From the NCBI GenBank assembly GCA_025934695.1, contig JAICWS010000002.1, positions 62,001 to 126,000 of the forward strand: 64,000 nucleotides of DNA, read 5' to 3'. A program made the position numbers and the translations under genes. Shown here piece after piece: positions 63,643 to 64,000 of this stretch (the first letter of the stretch is position 1; each line of letters opens with the position of its first letter). This DNA is from Alphaproteobacteria bacterium (GTDB taxonomy: Bacteria > Pseudomonadota > Alphaproteobacteria > Micavibrionales > UBA2020). The notes beneath the pieces were generated by a model that saw only the letters and a program-made list of their open reading frames with translations, was not told the DNA's origin and did not search any database.

Positions 63643-64000
63643 AATACGCGCTTGCCCTCTGCCTGTTCCTGACTCTGTCGGCGGCGACTTTCGCGGCGCA
63701 GCCCGACGAGACGCTGACAGATCCGGCGCTCGAGGCCCGCGCCCGCGTCATTACGAAACAATTGCGCTGCCTTGTCTGCCAGGGCGAGGATATCGATGAA
63801 AGCCAGGCCCCTCTCGCGGCCGACCTGCGCAAGCTGGTGCGCGAGCGCCTCGAAAAAGGCGACACAGACCAACAGGTGATCGATTACATGCGCCAGCGCT
63901 ATGGCGATTACGTGCTCATGAACCCGCCGGTCGAACCCGCGACGCTGCTGCTGTGGGGTGCGCCTATGCTGGTGCTGCTGACCGGCCTTGGCGTCGCTTT
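63639..64000 (+). CDS. ccmH: Cytochrome c maturation protein CcmH, 3' end beyond window
   Basis: The visible 120 codons encode a signal peptide (MKYALALCLFLTLSAATFAA), then ARVITKQLRCLVCQGEDIDE with the L-R-C-x-x-C redox motif, DLRKLVRERLEKGDTDQQVI and YGDYVLMNPPVEP before a TM that starts at TLLLWGAPML. This is the CcmH/NrfF layout. ATG overlaps ccmG as ATGA. The C terminus lies outside the window, so a CcmH-CcmI fusion cannot be excluded. Confidence 0.93.
   Translation, partial: MKYALALCLFLTLSAATFAAQPDETLTDPALEARARVITKQLRCLVCQGEDIDESQAPLAADLRKLVRERLEKGDTDQQVIDYMRQRYGDYVLMNPPVEPATLLLWGAPMLVLLTGLGVA

Overview
The window is G+C-rich, gene-dense DNA that looks chromosomal and alphaproteobacterial. 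The evidence is a zinc-free bL36, an AcnA-type aconitase, a DUF3126-type small protein, an antitoxin-like ribbon-helix-helix protein of a type common in this class, a complete System I cytochrome c maturation operon, and a dispersed dnaN / recF / gyrB set. I see no rRNA, tRNA, CRISPR array, phage module or transposase. Genus cannot be told from the sequence. The many ankyrin proteins together with a DotI/IcmL-like protein hint at a host-associated or predatory lifestyle; this is inference.

Layout. 0-9.4 kb: an edge-truncated membrane protein, guaC, and a leftward glycosylation operon (GT2 polyprenyl-phosphate sugar synthase, two GtrA/GT-C fusions and one GT-C enzyme without GtrA), preceded by a 42-aa Cys-rich protein. 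10-18.5 kb: rpmJ, then the elongasome genes mreB, mreC, mreD, mrdA and rodA, with an opposing 94-aa gene between mreB and mreC; then an N-formylglutamate amidohydrolase and a SET-domain (LSMT-like) protein. 18.6-33 kb: dnaN, recF and gyrB interleaved with small unknown genes, a DUF2142-like GT-C protein, two helical paralogues, thymidine kinase, a membrane-anchored propeller-like protein and a DUF3126 protein.

33-55 kb is the accessory heart of the window. It holds about a dozen ankyrin-repeat genes on both strands, plus a TetR regulator, an RHH protein with a palindromic operator, an M48 metalloprotease, a Sel1-repeat protein and proline/alanine-rich exported proteins. Five of the genes (33.0-40.4 kb) share a C-terminal domain that I do not recognise, marked by a DPAxW motif. 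Many otherwise unrelated proteins here and elsewhere in the window end in a short basic tail of the form L-[KR/C]-x-[KR]-P close to the stop codon. Two ankyrin promoters share an identical 18-base element. A DotI/IcmL-like periplasmic protein (55.0-55.7 kb) closes the region. Together these suggest a family of co-regulated, possibly exported ankyrin proteins with a common C-terminal signal; this is a hypothesis.

55.8-64 kb: acnA, then the divergent ccmABCDEFGH operon, whose genes overlap one another by a few bases and whose ccmH runs off the right edge.
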